This document shows, in pieces, positions 5,650 through 13,359 of a stretch of DNA of 29,461 bases. The stretch's first letter is position 1, and every line of letters starts with the position of its first letter. This DNA comes from Nanosynbacter sp. GTDB lineage: Bacteria > Patescibacteriota > Saccharimonadia > Saccharimonadales > Saccharimonadaceae. The position numbers and the translations under genes are program-made. The notes under the pieces are model-generated. The model was given only the letters and a program-made list of their open reading frames with translations, was not told the origin of the DNA and did no database searches. The stretch is taken from NCBI GenBank assembly GCA_015257605.1, contig JABZJV010000003.1, positions 1 through 29,461 on the forward strand, in the 5' to 3' direction.

Positions 5650-6318
5650 ATGGGTAACGCAATAAAATCACGAGTCCTTCTAGTTGAAGACGAGCCCACT
5701 CTGCGCGCTGGCACCGAGCAGTTCCTCCGCCAACGTGGTTTTACGGTGGTGACGGCAACCAGCGGTGAGGAAGCACTGGAGAAATTTACTGAGGCGGATG
5801 TGATTATCCTCGATATTATGCTACCGGGGATGAGCGGTATCGAGACGCTACACCAGATTCGCCAGACCAGCGACGTGCCAGTGCTGATGTTGACGGCGCT
5901 GCATGATGAGCCGACGCAAATTGCGAGTTTTGACGAGCTGGCGGATGATTATATGAGTAAGCCGTTCTCGCTGGTGCTTTTGGAAAAGCGGATCAAGGCG
6001 CTACTTCGCCGACAGCAGTCTGTCAAAAAAACCTTGTGGCAGCGCGGCCTGGCCTCGGTGGATTTTATGGCCTATCAAGGGTTTTATGATGACAGTGATG
6101 CGCACCTCAAGCCCAAGGAAGTGCAACTCCTCAAGCTGCTAGTGGATAATCCAAATATGGTCTGGAGCCGGCAGGCTATTATTGACAAGTTGTGGCGCGA
6201 CGATGAGGTGCCGTTCGACCGGGTGATTGACGTCTACATCAAAAACCTGCGCAAGAAATTGCACCTCGACTGCATTATCACGGTGAAGGGAGTGGGCTAT
6301 CGCTATGAAGCGGCTTAA
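5650..6318 (+). CDS. OmpR/PhoB-family response regulator
   Basis: The 222-residue protein has a receiver domain (about residues 7-120) with the acidic pair in VEDEP, phosphoacceptor Asp55 in ILDIMLPGMSG, the Thr/Ser switch in LMLTAL, and the lysine in MSKPF. A winged-helix DNA-binding domain follows (about 130-222), with the ending IDVYIKNLRKKL and TVKGVGYRYE typical of OmpR proteins. It overlaps the histidine kinase gene by 14 bases. The likely target is the ABC operon at 13800, whose upstream region has an 11-base-spaced direct repeat of OmpR type. ATG 5650 is the only suitable in-frame start after a stop at 5629, although its ribosome site is distant. Confidence 0.95.
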   Translation: MGNAIKSRVLLVEDEPTLRAGTEQFLRQRGFTVVTATSGEEALEKFTEADVIILDIMLPGMSGIETLHQIRQTSDVPVLMLTALHDEPTQIASFDELADDYMSKPFSLVLLEKRIKALLRRQQSVKKTLWQRGLASVDFMAYQGFYDDSDAHLKPKEVQLLKLLVDNPNMVWSRQAIIDKLWRDDEVPFDRVIDVYIKNLRKKLHLDCIITVKGVGYRYEAA

Positions 6319-7687
6319 ATTATTTCCCAAAACATTTTTGGTGTCAATCGGCCTGTTTGCAGCGTTGATCATCCTGGTGCATGCCCTGGTCTACACCTTG
6401 ATGCCGCAATTTTATCTGCAACAAAAAGAGCGCGAGGCGGCGGATAATCTTATGGCGCTCGTGGCTGAACTACGCGGTAAATCGACTGAGGAAATGCGCC
6501 GTCTCAGCCAGGAGTTCGCTCAGGTGAAAAATGTTAATATCACGCTGACAATTGATGGGCGCGATCAGTATTTTCAAGGTTTTCAGTCGATCAACATCGT
6601 GACTGATAGCGGCAAATCGGTTGACACCAGCGTGGTGAAAATTGCTGATGGACAAACGGTCGATCCACGCTCGGTGATTTTGCAGCAGGGTAGTGTGGCG
6701 AACAACCAAGGCCAAACGATTACGGTCAAGCTACTCGCCGACGTAGCGCCCGTCACTCAGGCCAAGCTCGCCACGCTGCACATATTGCCATATACCATGC
6801 TCGGCTCGCTGTTAGTGGCACTGCTATTCTCGTACATCTACAGCCGATTTGTGACACGGCCGATTCGCCAGATGGCGGCGGTGACCACGACCATGCAGCG
6901 ACTGGAAAAGAACGCGCGCTACCCGGTGAATAGCCATGACGAGATCGGCGTGCTAGGGCGAAACATTAACGAGCTTTATCAAAATCTGTGGCAAACGATT
7001 CGCTCGCTGGAACATGAAAATAAGCGAATCACCCAGCTGGAGAAGGAGAAAATTGCTTTCCTTCGCGCGGCCTCGCATGAGCTGAAAACGCCGTTGGCGG
7101 CGCTACGGATCATGCTCGAGAACATGCAGCTAAATATCGGTGAGTATAAAAATCGCGATCAGTACCTGGCGGAATCGGTGGCGCAGGTTGACCGCTTGGC
7201 GGCGATGGTGAATGATGTCTTGCGCTCTGGCAGTGTCGCCGAGCAGGCTTTACGTCAGGAAAAGCGGCTGAGGATTGATAGGCTGGTCGCTGAGGTGGTT
7301 GACGATTACCGCCTGCTAGCAAAAACGCGCGGCATGACTTTCACGATTGACGCACATCCGACGACCATTCGCGCTAATCCTGATATGATGCGGCACGTCA
7401 TCTCAAACCTAATATCAAACGCGGTGCGCCACGGCGATGCGGGGAGCGTGATAAAAATTACCTGCGACCAGCAGCAACTGGCCATCGAAAACGCCTGCAA
7501 GCCACTGACTAAGCAGCAACTCCAGCACGTTTTCGACCCGTTTTATCGCAGCTCTGACGCCACGAAACAGCACGCCGACAGTAGCGGCATTGGCCTCTAT
7601 ACCGTGAAAATGTTGCTCGACGCTAAGGGCCTAGACTACGACTTCACACCGCATGGGCGGGGCATGCGGTTTGTGGTGAGGTTATAA
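6305..7687 (+). CDS. sensor histidine kinase
   Basis: The 460-residue membrane kinase has a first membrane segment at about residues 11-33, an extracytoplasmic sensor of about 130 residues, a second membrane segment at about 165-187, and a HAMP linker to about 240. The HisKA domain has the phosphorylated His258 in RAASHELKTPL. The HATPase_c domain shows the N box (NLISNAVRHGD) and G boxes (SSGIGLYTVKML). Its start overlaps the response regulator. The last codons overlap the convergent pentapeptide-like gene by six bases. The ligand is unknown. The pairing with a MacB/FtsX-like transporter downstream suggests sensing of envelope stress or antimicrobial compounds, which is inference. Confidence 0.95.
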   Translation: MKRLKLFPKTFLVSIGLFAALIILVHALVYTLMPQFYLQQKEREAADNLMALVAELRGKSTEEMRRLSQEFAQVKNVNITLTIDGRDQYFQGFQSINIVTDSGKSVDTSVVKIADGQTVDPRSVILQQGSVANNQGQTITVKLLADVAPVTQAKLATLHILPYTMLGSLLVALLFSYIYSRFVTRPIRQMAAVTTTMQRLEKNARYPVNSHDEIGVLGRNINELYQNLWQTIRSLEHENKRITQLEKEKIAFLRAASHELKTPLAALRIMLENMQLNIGEYKNRDQYLAESVAQVDRLAAMVNDVLRSGSVAEQALRQEKRLRIDRLVAEVVDDYRLLAKTRGMTFTIDAHPTTIRANPDMMRHVISNLISNAVRHGDAGSVIKITCDQQQLAIENACKPLTKQQLQHVFDPFYRSSDATKQHADSSGIGLYTVKMLLDAKGLDYDFTPHGRGMRFVVRL

Positions 7688-8137
7688 TTTTACTTGTTTA
7701 TCGTAACTTATAATCTCCACACCCTGCCGCGTCAAAAACCCTCGTGCCTCCTCGTCTAGCCTACAATTCACGAAACGTGATCGCGCTGCCAATTCACCGC
7801 TACCATAAACAAATTGCGTTTCCTCGTCGTATTTCATGCCGCGAAAGTCGCAGCCCTCTGCCTCAATAATAGCTTTGACGCCGCGAAAATCCACATTCCG
7901 AACTGATGAATTGGTAAAATAAATTGGCTGCCCGTAAATATGCTTTGCGCCGTCCAGGTTACAGTTCTCAAATACAAAAAATCCCATGACAAACTGGTCA
8001 AAATCAACGCCAGAAAAATCCTCATCTATAAACCGAACAATCTCGCCGTCGGGGATGACAGGGTAACGCTCGCGCTGGTAGGCTGGCAAATCGTTGGCGC
8101 GAATGGCAGCGGCGATTCGGTGGGTAATAGTGTTCAT
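7682..8137 (-). CDS. pentapeptide-repeat-like protein
   Basis: The 151-residue cytoplasmic protein has imperfect A(D/N)LXX-style repeats in its middle part: DFSGVDFDQF, FENCNLDGAK, SSVRNVDFRG and EGCDFRGMKY. These should form a short right-handed quadrilateral beta-helix. Some pentapeptide proteins mimic DNA and protect gyrase, but this one is short and degenerate and no function can be assigned. The N-terminal 35 residues look like a separate helical segment. It is convergent with the kinase gene and overlaps its end by six bases. It begins the accessory stretch between the kinase and the ABC transporter. Confidence 0.75.
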   Translation of the reverse strand: MNTITHRIAAAIRANDLPAYQRERYPVIPDGEIVRFIDEDFSGVDFDQFVMGFFVFENCNLDGAKHIYGQPIYFTNSSVRNVDFRGVKAIIEAEGCDFRGMKYDEETQFVYGSGELAARSRFVNCRLDEEARGFLTRQGVEIISYDKQVKL

Positions 8138-8206
8138 AAAATAAGAATAGGATAATTTGCCATGCTGCGCAACGGCCTAGTAATGCTAGCCTTCGACGGC
8201 CTATAT

Positions 8207-8788
8207 TCAGTCGAGCCCTTTGCTCAGCCCAATCATCTCATCCAGCTTGCCAGATTTTTCTATCTCGGCCAAACTCATCGCTTCTATCTCTGTCGCTAAG
8301 TCCCATGTCTCATACAGCGGGCGGTCGTCTTCGGTAATATCATAATGCGCCATTAGGTTAACAATTTTATATGCTATATCATGGGCCGGACACATCTTCA
8401 TATAATCGTCCGACAAAAGCACTTTAATATATTTGACAATATTTGACCTAGACGTTAGATTTATGTCTATTTTGTTAATTTCTTTGTCATACCCAACCTT
8501 TTTCGCCAGCTGCTGCCAAAGTTTTAGGCGCACACTCGTGTCTTGCTCGTCATAAATTAACTTCGCCAGAGCGGTTATTTCAGAAACTAACGGTTGAGCC
8601 TCTACAACATCTATGCGCTGAAGCTGCAAGATAGCCTCAGCAATTGACATATCATAATCAATGCCAAGTAACGGCAGATACTCGCACACAAACGACCGCA
8701 CATCGGCCGCACTATGAACCAAACCTAATCTATTTGACCAGAACATGTCAATGTCGTTGCGGATGAGATTGTTGAGCGGCGTGTTCAT
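8207..8788 (-). CDS. helical protein of unknown function, partner of the nucleosidase/MazG-like gene
   Basis: I do not recognise this 193-residue protein. It is predicted mainly helical, acidic, and has no signal or membrane segment. It follows the nucleosidase-like/MazG-like fusion gene directly. ATG 8788 lies 18 bases after that stop; an earlier in-frame TTG at 8818 would overlap the stop by 13 bases. Either way the two genes are closely coupled and probably act together. The window shows no second copy. Confidence 0.75.
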   Translation of the reverse strand: MNTPLNNLIRNDIDMFWSNRLGLVHSAADVRSFVCEYLPLLGIDYDMSIAEAILQLQRIDVVEAQPLVSEITALAKLIYDEQDTSVRLKLWQQLAKKVGYDKEINKIDINLTSRSNIVKYIKVLLSDDYMKMCPAHDIAYKIVNLMAHYDITEDDRPLYETWDLATEIEAMSLAEIEKSGKLDEMIGLSKGLD

Positions 8789-8805
8789 ATATTCATATAG
8801 AATGG

Positions 8806-10098
8806 TTATTTTTTCCAATCGGGGCGATGAGCATGCAGCTTTGCTATGACTCCATCTATTAAGTCTTGCTCATCGAATCCAGCATACGCTAACGTTGTCA
8901 ATAACTGGATCTGCGTATCAACGATTTCCGAGAGTAATGCTTCTGGATTAACTTTTTGCTCTTTCCACTGACGCCGCGGCAACTCTCGAACAACTTCCCA
9001 AGCCTCCTCCTGAGTGTGATAAGCAAACGCTAGGCACGCTTTCCAATTTCTCTCTAGCGGTTCCATGTAGCCCTTGTCAACTCGAGCTTGTTGTGCTTTT
9101 AATACTTCCGAGAAGAGAGATACGCTATGCTCTATACCTATTCTATGCCATAGTATAGCGCGTATTATACTTACGTATTGCAACCGCTTCCTAAGTACAG
9201 TATCCTCACGTTCAGTCGTTAGATTCTCATTAAACAGGCCTGATAAATTATCAGTTACTAGATGAAGATAACTAAACGCCAAGCCAAAATCACCTGCCGC
9301 CTTCGCCGCCCATCCTATTTCTGGGTCGACGAAACGATACTTGTCCTTACTTTCTTCGTACCAACTAGCTGTTTCGTCAAGAACAGATGGTAACGTATAA
9401 TGCGAGCCCTCTACGGTAAGCGGAGAGTTCTTAAAAATATTATTCCATGTTATAAGAGAGCCGTCTACATACGACGAATCGCCAGTGGCAATAGTCGTAT
9501 TAGGTGTATCGTCAGGAGAAAGTGAACCGAGCTTGCCTACATAAATAAAAGTAGAACAATACTTTGATAAAACCTCGACTACAGAGTATATTATATTACC
9601 CCAATAGCTAAACGCCACACCAACAAAAACAATCTTTTGACCATTGATTGTTTCTGTTTTCCATTTTATATCATCGTTGCCTTGCCACTCTTTGTTGCCA
9701 GGAGCGAGCGCCTCAACATATCCTAGCAGCACGATATCGCAAGAAGGTATATCGCTTGGAAATATACTCCTCAAAGCTCTCGTCGTTTGCGCCTGGGTTG
9801 GTGTTTTTACGCTAACCTTATAACCGCATTGTTCATAGATCTTTTTATAATGGCATACGTAGTCTTTTCCAGGAAACAAATAAAGATAACCAACTTTATC
9901 AATAATTTCAGCGGTTGGTCTTTTGTAATTAAATAATTTATCGTTTTTCTCTGTGTCAGATATAGATTTTGTCCTATCGTACGTAGGAACGATAGAAATT
10001 TTATCTAAGTCCGTATCTCTAAACAGACTATGTATTTTACTCTTGCAATATAGTAAGGTGTCTTTTTCTGTCATTGTATGCTGCGATCGTTTGGTCAT
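8806..10098 (-). CDS. nucleoside phosphorylase-like domain fused to a MazG/dUTPase-like all-alpha NTP pyrophosphatase domain
   Basis: This is a 430-residue two-domain protein. Residues about 155-295 resemble the PNP/UDP nucleoside phosphorylase or nucleosidase fold, with YVGKLGSL (186-193), VDPEIGW (257-263) and the later VTDNLSG (281-287) at places where that family has its ribose, base and catalytic segments. Residues about 330-430 match the all-alpha MazG/dimeric-dUTPase superfamily, with E365-x-x-E368, then LPRRQWKE, then E391-x-x-D394: the ExxE...ExxD metal site. Domain 2 would hydrolyse an NTP to NMP, and domain 1 might then cleave a base-sugar bond. The N-terminal 110 residues are not recognised. 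It shares a promoter region with a divergent kinase-like gene, which suggests one nucleotide-acting module. The domain 1 assignment is the less certain. Confidence 0.75.
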   Translation of the reverse strand: MTKRSQHTMTEKDTLLYCKSKIHSLFRDTDLDKISIVPTYDRTKSISDTEKNDKLFNYKRPTAEIIDKVGYLYLFPGKDYVCHYKKIYEQCGYKVSVKTPTQAQTTRALRSIFPSDIPSCDIVLLGYVEALAPGNKEWQGNDDIKWKTETINGQKIVFVGVAFSYWGNIIYSVVEVLSKYCSTFIYVGKLGSLSPDDTPNTTIATGDSSYVDGSLITWNNIFKNSPLTVEGSHYTLPSVLDETASWYEESKDKYRFVDPEIGWAAKAAGDFGLAFSYLHLVTDNLSGLFNENLTTEREDTVLRKRLQYVSIIRAILWHRIGIEHSVSLFSEVLKAQQARVDKGYMEPLERNWKACLAFAYHTQEEAWEVVRELPRRQWKEQKVNPEALLSEIVDTQIQLLTTLAYAGFDEQDLIDGVIAKLHAHRPDWKK

Positions 10099-10103
10099 AA
10101 TGA

Positions 10104-10136
10104 TACAATTGTAGTGTGAAAAATAGGCTTAATCAA
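10104..10136. promoter_or_regulatory. overlapping divergent promoters
   Basis: Leftward: TTGATT (complement of 10131-10136), 17 bases, TACAAT (complement of 10108-10113), with ATG nine bases later at 10098. Rightward: TACAAT (10104-10109), with GTG six bases later at 10116. The -10 boxes share bases in the palindrome ACAATTGT, so the two transcripts should compete, and both are leaderless or nearly so. Confidence 0.6.
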
Positions 10137-10847
10137 CCCATAGAACAGCTAGACAGGTTATTGCAAGGATACAAGCCTTCAGAGAGGGTGCGCTCAGAAA
10201 TTGGACACAAATCTATCGTCATGTTTTCTGGTCCATTTGCTATCGGCAAAACAAGCCTTATGCAGAGCATAGAAAGCGTCGACGGCAATTGCTCGAGAAC
10301 TAAGGGCTTTACGACGCGACCCTGCAGAGACGTCTCTGAGCAGGAAAACTATCGCTTCGTGCCACACACAGAGCAAAATATCCAAATGATTATAGAAAAA
10401 GCAACAAAAAGAGAGCTAGTCCAAGGTATGGTACATCCGACAACTAGGTTTGTTTATGGCTCTGAACTGCCTGACTATGGAGATGGTAGTATAGCTTTGT
10501 TGGATGTCGTCCCAAAGGCTGTCAAATCAATGAAGCGGCTACCTTTCAAAGATTCTCGCATTATAGAAGTAGTCGCATCGCCAGACACATGGCATTCTCG
10601 AGTAGCTTCCCGAGGAAACCAACACAGCGAGTCTGATAGGCATGCAAGAATCAAGGAGGCAAAAACTAACCTAGAATGGGCGCTAGGTAGAGATGATGTA
10701 ATCTGGATTGATAATAGCGGCGACATAGATGACGTAACCGACGTAGCACTCGAAGTAATCGGAGGCCGTGTTATGTCTTCTAGTAAAGCTAGGTTATTAG
10801 GAGAGAGGTTACTTAAACAAATATCTATGCTGCATGTAGAGCAATAA
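10116..10847 (+). CDS. guanylate-kinase-like P-loop nucleotide kinase
   Basis: The 243-residue protein has a Walker A loop GPFAIGKT (39-46) and a guanylate-kinase substrate segment, FTTRPCRDVSEQENYRFV (about 65-82), which matches the TTRxxRxxE...YxFV pattern that binds GMP. A hydrophobic strand follows (IALLDV), then an arginine-rich lid (SRVASRG) and a late strand DDVIWIDNSG. The C-terminus of about 35 residues is an extra helix. It is probably an accessory paralogue rather than the housekeeping enzyme, because the N-terminus is extended by some 30 residues and the context is accessory. GTG 10116 is inferred from the -10 box six bases upstream; no Shine-Dalgarno is seen. It is divergent from the nucleosidase/MazG-like gene. 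Confidence 0.8.
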   Translation: MKNRLNQPIEQLDRLLQGYKPSERVRSEIGHKSIVMFSGPFAIGKTSLMQSIESVDGNCSRTKGFTTRPCRDVSEQENYRFVPHTEQNIQMIIEKATKRELVQGMVHPTTRFVYGSELPDYGDGSIALLDVVPKAVKSMKRLPFKDSRIIEVVASPDTWHSRVASRGNQHSESDRHARIKEAKTNLEWALGRDDVIWIDNSGDIDDVTDVALEVIGGRVMSSSKARLLGERLLKQISMLHVEQ

Positions 10848-10920
10848 GCTTATATGTCCGACCTTAAGCTGCCTTGCTCATCGTTCTACCACTGTTAGCA
10901 AAACAGATATCCAAGCAGTC

Positions 10921-11178
10921 TTGACCATCCTGGGTGAGGAATTGTCAGCGCTGCTCGCCAAAGGCCACAGCGTCCACTTGGGCGAGCTGGGCTACTTCCA
11001 TGTCACACTCAAATCCAAAGGCGTCCTTGAGGAAAAAGACGTCAATCCCGGCCTCATCGAGGAGGCCAAAGTCCGCTTCGTGGCAGGCTCCGTCCTAGAA
11101 AAAGAAATCAAGAACGCCAAATTCGAAAAGACCGCCGAACCAAAGAAAGAGGCGCCAAAACCAAAACCAGGAGCGTAG
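10921..11178 (+). CDS. HU/IHF-like DNA-binding protein, probably 5'-truncated
   Basis: The 85 residues from TTG 10921 match the HU-like family found as HU-HIG proteins: ELSALLAKGHSVHLGELGYF, then VRFVAGSVLEKEIKNAKFEK, then a Lys/Pro/Glu tail. The similarity continues upstream of the only usable start: codons from about 10876 read AHRSTTVSKTDIQAVL, the usual preceding helix-turn of this family. An in-frame stop lies at 10837 and no ATG or GTG occurs between. The usual N-terminal 35 or so residues are missing. The gene therefore looks broken at its 5' end, probably when the preceding nucleotide module arrived. A short protein from TTG is possible but would lack part of the fold. Confidence 0.65.
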   Translation: MTILGEELSALLAKGHSVHLGELGYFHVTLKSKGVLEEKDVNPGLIEEAKVRFVAGSVLEKEIKNAKFEKTAEPKKEAPKPKPGA

Positions 11179-11205
11179 GTCGTCCAGGGATAATGGATAG
11201 GTTAG

Positions 11206-11250
11206 GGCACGCAACTAGTGAGTGCTTCGCGCCCTCACTAGTTGCGTGCC
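11206..11250 (+). terminator. strong hairpin after the HU-like gene
   Basis: A 17-bp perfect stem (11206-11222 with 11234-11250) encloses an 11-base loop and is followed by an A/T-rich stretch. It separates the HU-like gene from the ASCH gene and may end transcription in both directions. Confidence 0.65.
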
Positions 11251-11262
11251 ATTTAATTCTGT

Positions 11263-11268
11263 TATAAT
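11263..11268 (+). promoter_or_regulatory. -10 box of the ASCH gene (leaderless)
   Basis: TATAAT lies eight bases before ATG 11277. A possible -35 box TTGCGT (11242-11247) overlaps the 3' arm of the hairpin above, at a short 15-base spacing. Confidence 0.5.
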
Positions 11269-11276
11269 AACCTACT

Positions 11277-11615
11277 ATGACAACACATCAATTAACCTTA
11301 GCCACCGAACCCTTTAACGCCATCACCTCTAGTAATAAAACCATCGAGTCACGACTATACGATGAAAAGCGCCAGAAAATTCAAATAGGCGACCAAATAA
11401 TTTTTACCAATCGAGACAATTCTAGTCAAACTGCCAATGTTAAAGTAATTGGTTTACTACGCTACGCAACGTTTCATGATTTATTCTCGCATAATGATCC
11501 GCGTAAGTTTGGCGGCGAGAGTGTTGAATGGCTGGAGAATCAAATCAACGAATTCTATTCTCTCCACGATCAAAAGCAAAATGGAATCATTGGAATTGAA
11601 TTTGAACTAATGTAG
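11277..11615 (+). CDS. ASCH domain protein
   Basis: The 112-residue single-domain protein has the ASCH (PUA-like) pattern. LTLATEPFNAI is followed by the family's lysine-glutamate element in NKTIESRLYDEKR, then IGDQIIFTN, a strand pair ANVKVIGLLRY, and a closing strand GIIGIEFEL. ASCH proteins bind RNA, and some (YqfB type) hydrolyse N4-acetylcytidine; the substrate here is unknown. No Shine-Dalgarno sequence is visible and a -10 box sits eight bases before ATG, so translation is likely leaderless. A second ASCH domain occurs at the end of the next gene, which makes a shared RNA or nucleoside substrate plausible. Confidence 0.88.
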   Translation: MTTHQLTLATEPFNAITSSNKTIESRLYDEKRQKIQIGDQIIFTNRDNSSQTANVKVIGLLRYATFHDLFSHNDPRKFGGESVEWLENQINEFYSLHDQKQNGIIGIEFELM

Positions 11616-11640
11616 TTATGCTTGTATTCTTATTCCATTA

Positions 11641-11672
11641 TTGATATATATATCAGATTCTGAATAGAATCT
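11641..11672 (+). promoter_or_regulatory. promoter with palindromic operator-like site
   Basis: TTGATA (11641-11646) and TAGAAT (11665-11670) are 18 bases apart. AGATTC (11655-11660) and GAATCT (11667-11672) form an inverted repeat over the -10 box, a possible repressor site for the GNAT-GNAT-ASCH gene. Confidence 0.5.
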
Positions 11673-11727
11673 TGTCCTATACAACCAGGTTACGTCAAAA
11701 ATCGTAGCCGTCACAGGAAGGTGTACC

Positions 11728-13071
11728 ATGACTGAAGCATCAGTCAGCAACATCGTCGTACGCGAAGCAAACGCAAACGACTTCGAGTGGGTCGCCGACC
11801 TCATGGTCCGAGCACTGACTCCGTTTTACGATGGCGACCACCATGCGCACGCGCGGCGTATCTTTGATACGCACATCGCGGGCGGGCATGATCAGGTTGG
11901 TCAGTTTTCTTCTGGGCAGCACATGTTCATTGCCGAAAGCGGCGATGGGCAACCTGCAGGCGTCATTCACGTCGTCAACAAGAAGCAGGGGACTGTCAAG
12001 ATTAGTCCCCTCATCGTTGACACGGCGTACCGAGGGAAGATGGGCGTTGGAAGCGTGCTGCTTAAGCACGCTGAAGATTTTGCCCGTAGTCTCGGTTCGA
12101 GACAGATCTACTGCACCGTGGCAGCTCCGAACAAGAAAGCGCTGGGGTTCTTTCTCAAGAAAGGATTCCGCGTCACTGGCACGGCGAAGGATCACTACAA
12201 GGTCGGCATCGACGAGCACATGCTGTACAAGCAACTTGTGGATGAGGCGGGCTTCGACTCGCCGAACATCTCTGTGGTTCCGTTTGACGAGAGCCAGGCT
12301 GACAGCGCGCGAGCTCTCATCTTGTCGCAGATGAGCGATGCTTTCAACGGTGTGGATAACGACTGGGTTGACGCCCTGTTCGCTGGCTACCGTCGCCGGG
12401 AGCTTGGCGATGTCAACGCCAAGTTCAAGATCATCTTCACCGCGGAGTGTGACGGTAAGGTGGTCGGCGTCGCTGGGGCTACTCCTAAGAAGGGGCGGCC
12501 CATCAAGCTGATGCCTTTGGTGGCCTCATCAGAGGCGGCGTTTGAGGCGCTCGTTGTCGACCTGCAGGGGTTGTTGGAGGACTACGGTCACAAGCTGTAC
12601 GTCCACTTGGTTCCCGAGCCGTGGCAGGTCGCCTGTCTCCAGCGTCATGGCTGGAGCCTGGAGGGCGTGTTCCCTGGTGGGTACGCGCCGAACAGCGTGG
12701 TGCAGCAGTGGGGATTCAACTTCAACAAGGAAGGAGCAAGTGTGCGTAAGATGCGCATCAAGAAGCCCTATTTCGACGCCATCATGGAGGGTCGTAAGAC
12801 TCTCGAAGTTCGCGTCGGCTACAACAGTATCAAGCGCCTTAAGGCGGGAGGGCTGTTGCAGCTCGAGACTGGACATACGTCTGGCGTGGTGCGGATCAGA
12901 GCGATTCGCATCTACGACAACTTCGCAGACATGCTGGCGGCAGAACCGTGGCGCCAGATTGTACCGCAGGCTAGGGACGCGGAGGAGGCGCTTCACCTCC
13001 TCCGCAAGATCTATCCCGCCCGCAAGGAGCGCCTCGGCGTTCACGTCATCGAGATCGAGAGACAGCAGTAG
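11728..13071 (+). CDS. tandem GNAT acetyltransferase-ASCH fusion protein
   Basis: This is a 447-residue three-domain protein. Residues about 8-165 form a complete GNAT domain, with ISPLIVDTAYRGKMGVGSVL as motif A (the acetyl-CoA loop R-G-K-M-G-V-G) and FFLKKGF near its end. Residues about 168-330 form a second, diverged GNAT-like domain without a clear acetyl-CoA loop. Residues about 340-447 form an ASCH domain starting MRIKKPYFDAIMEGRKTLEVR and ending GVHVIEI. GGAAGG lies seven bases before ATG 11728. The gene is much more GC-rich than its neighbours and carries long open frames in other phases as a result, a sign of recent transfer. Joining acetyl transfer to an RNA-binding or deacetylating ASCH domain suggests nucleoside or tRNA acetyl chemistry, which is inference. 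Confidence 0.88.
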   Translation: MTEASVSNIVVREANANDFEWVADLMVRALTPFYDGDHHAHARRIFDTHIAGGHDQVGQFSSGQHMFIAESGDGQPAGVIHVVNKKQGTVKISPLIVDTAYRGKMGVGSVLLKHAEDFARSLGSRQIYCTVAAPNKKALGFFLKKGFRVTGTAKDHYKVGIDEHMLYKQLVDEAGFDSPNISVVPFDESQADSARALILSQMSDAFNGVDNDWVDALFAGYRRRELGDVNAKFKIIFTAECDGKVVGVAGATPKKGRPIKLMPLVASSEAAFEALVVDLQGLLEDYGHKLYVHLVPEPWQVACLQRHGWSLEGVFPGGYAPNSVVQQWGFNFNKEGASVRKMRIKKPYFDAIMEGRKTLEVRVGYNSIKRLKAGGLLQLETGHTSGVVRIRAIRIYDNFADMLAAEPWRQIVPQARDAEEALHLLRKIYPARKERLGVHVIEIERQQ

Positions 13072-13359
13072 GACAACAGTAAGGAGCACGCATCTCCTAG
13101 ATTGGAGAAATCCATCTGAATAAATGCGAGTGACTTGGGCTGGTGTCACTGGTATCTGACTTAAGATACCGAACAACTAGCCTATTTTCCTTGGGAAAGT
13201 ATTATGAAATCTTTTGATAGCAGGGTTTCTGCTAAGTCTCACTATTCTATACGGCTCTATAAATTACAGTATAGAATTAGCCAACCTCAACCTACTAGCC
13301 GCATACCACAGCAGGATGTATAATAAACCTAACAATAAATCATAAACAAAGGAATATGT
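13072..13359. other. intergenic region with hairpins and a promoter
   Basis: No credible gene is seen. GGTATCT (13151-13157) with AGATACC (13164-13170) forms a hairpin that may end the GNAT-GNAT-ASCH transcript. ATTCTATAC (13244-13252) and GTATAGAAT (13269-13277) form a second inverted repeat. TATAAT at 13319-13324 is the likely -10 box for the next gene, with a weak -35. Confidence 0.5.

Noticed and set aside
10116..10847. Housekeeping guanylate kinase (gmk)
   Set aside because: The core motifs fit, but the long N-terminal extension, extra C-terminal helix, leaderless GTG start and accessory context argue for a paralogue, so no gene symbol is given.
11740..13176. Long open frames in other phases and on the minus strand across the GNAT-GNAT-ASCH gene
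   Set aside because: They arise from the high GC of that gene; their translations are Arg/Ser-rich with no family features and no ribosome sites, while the forward frame has three recognisable domains.
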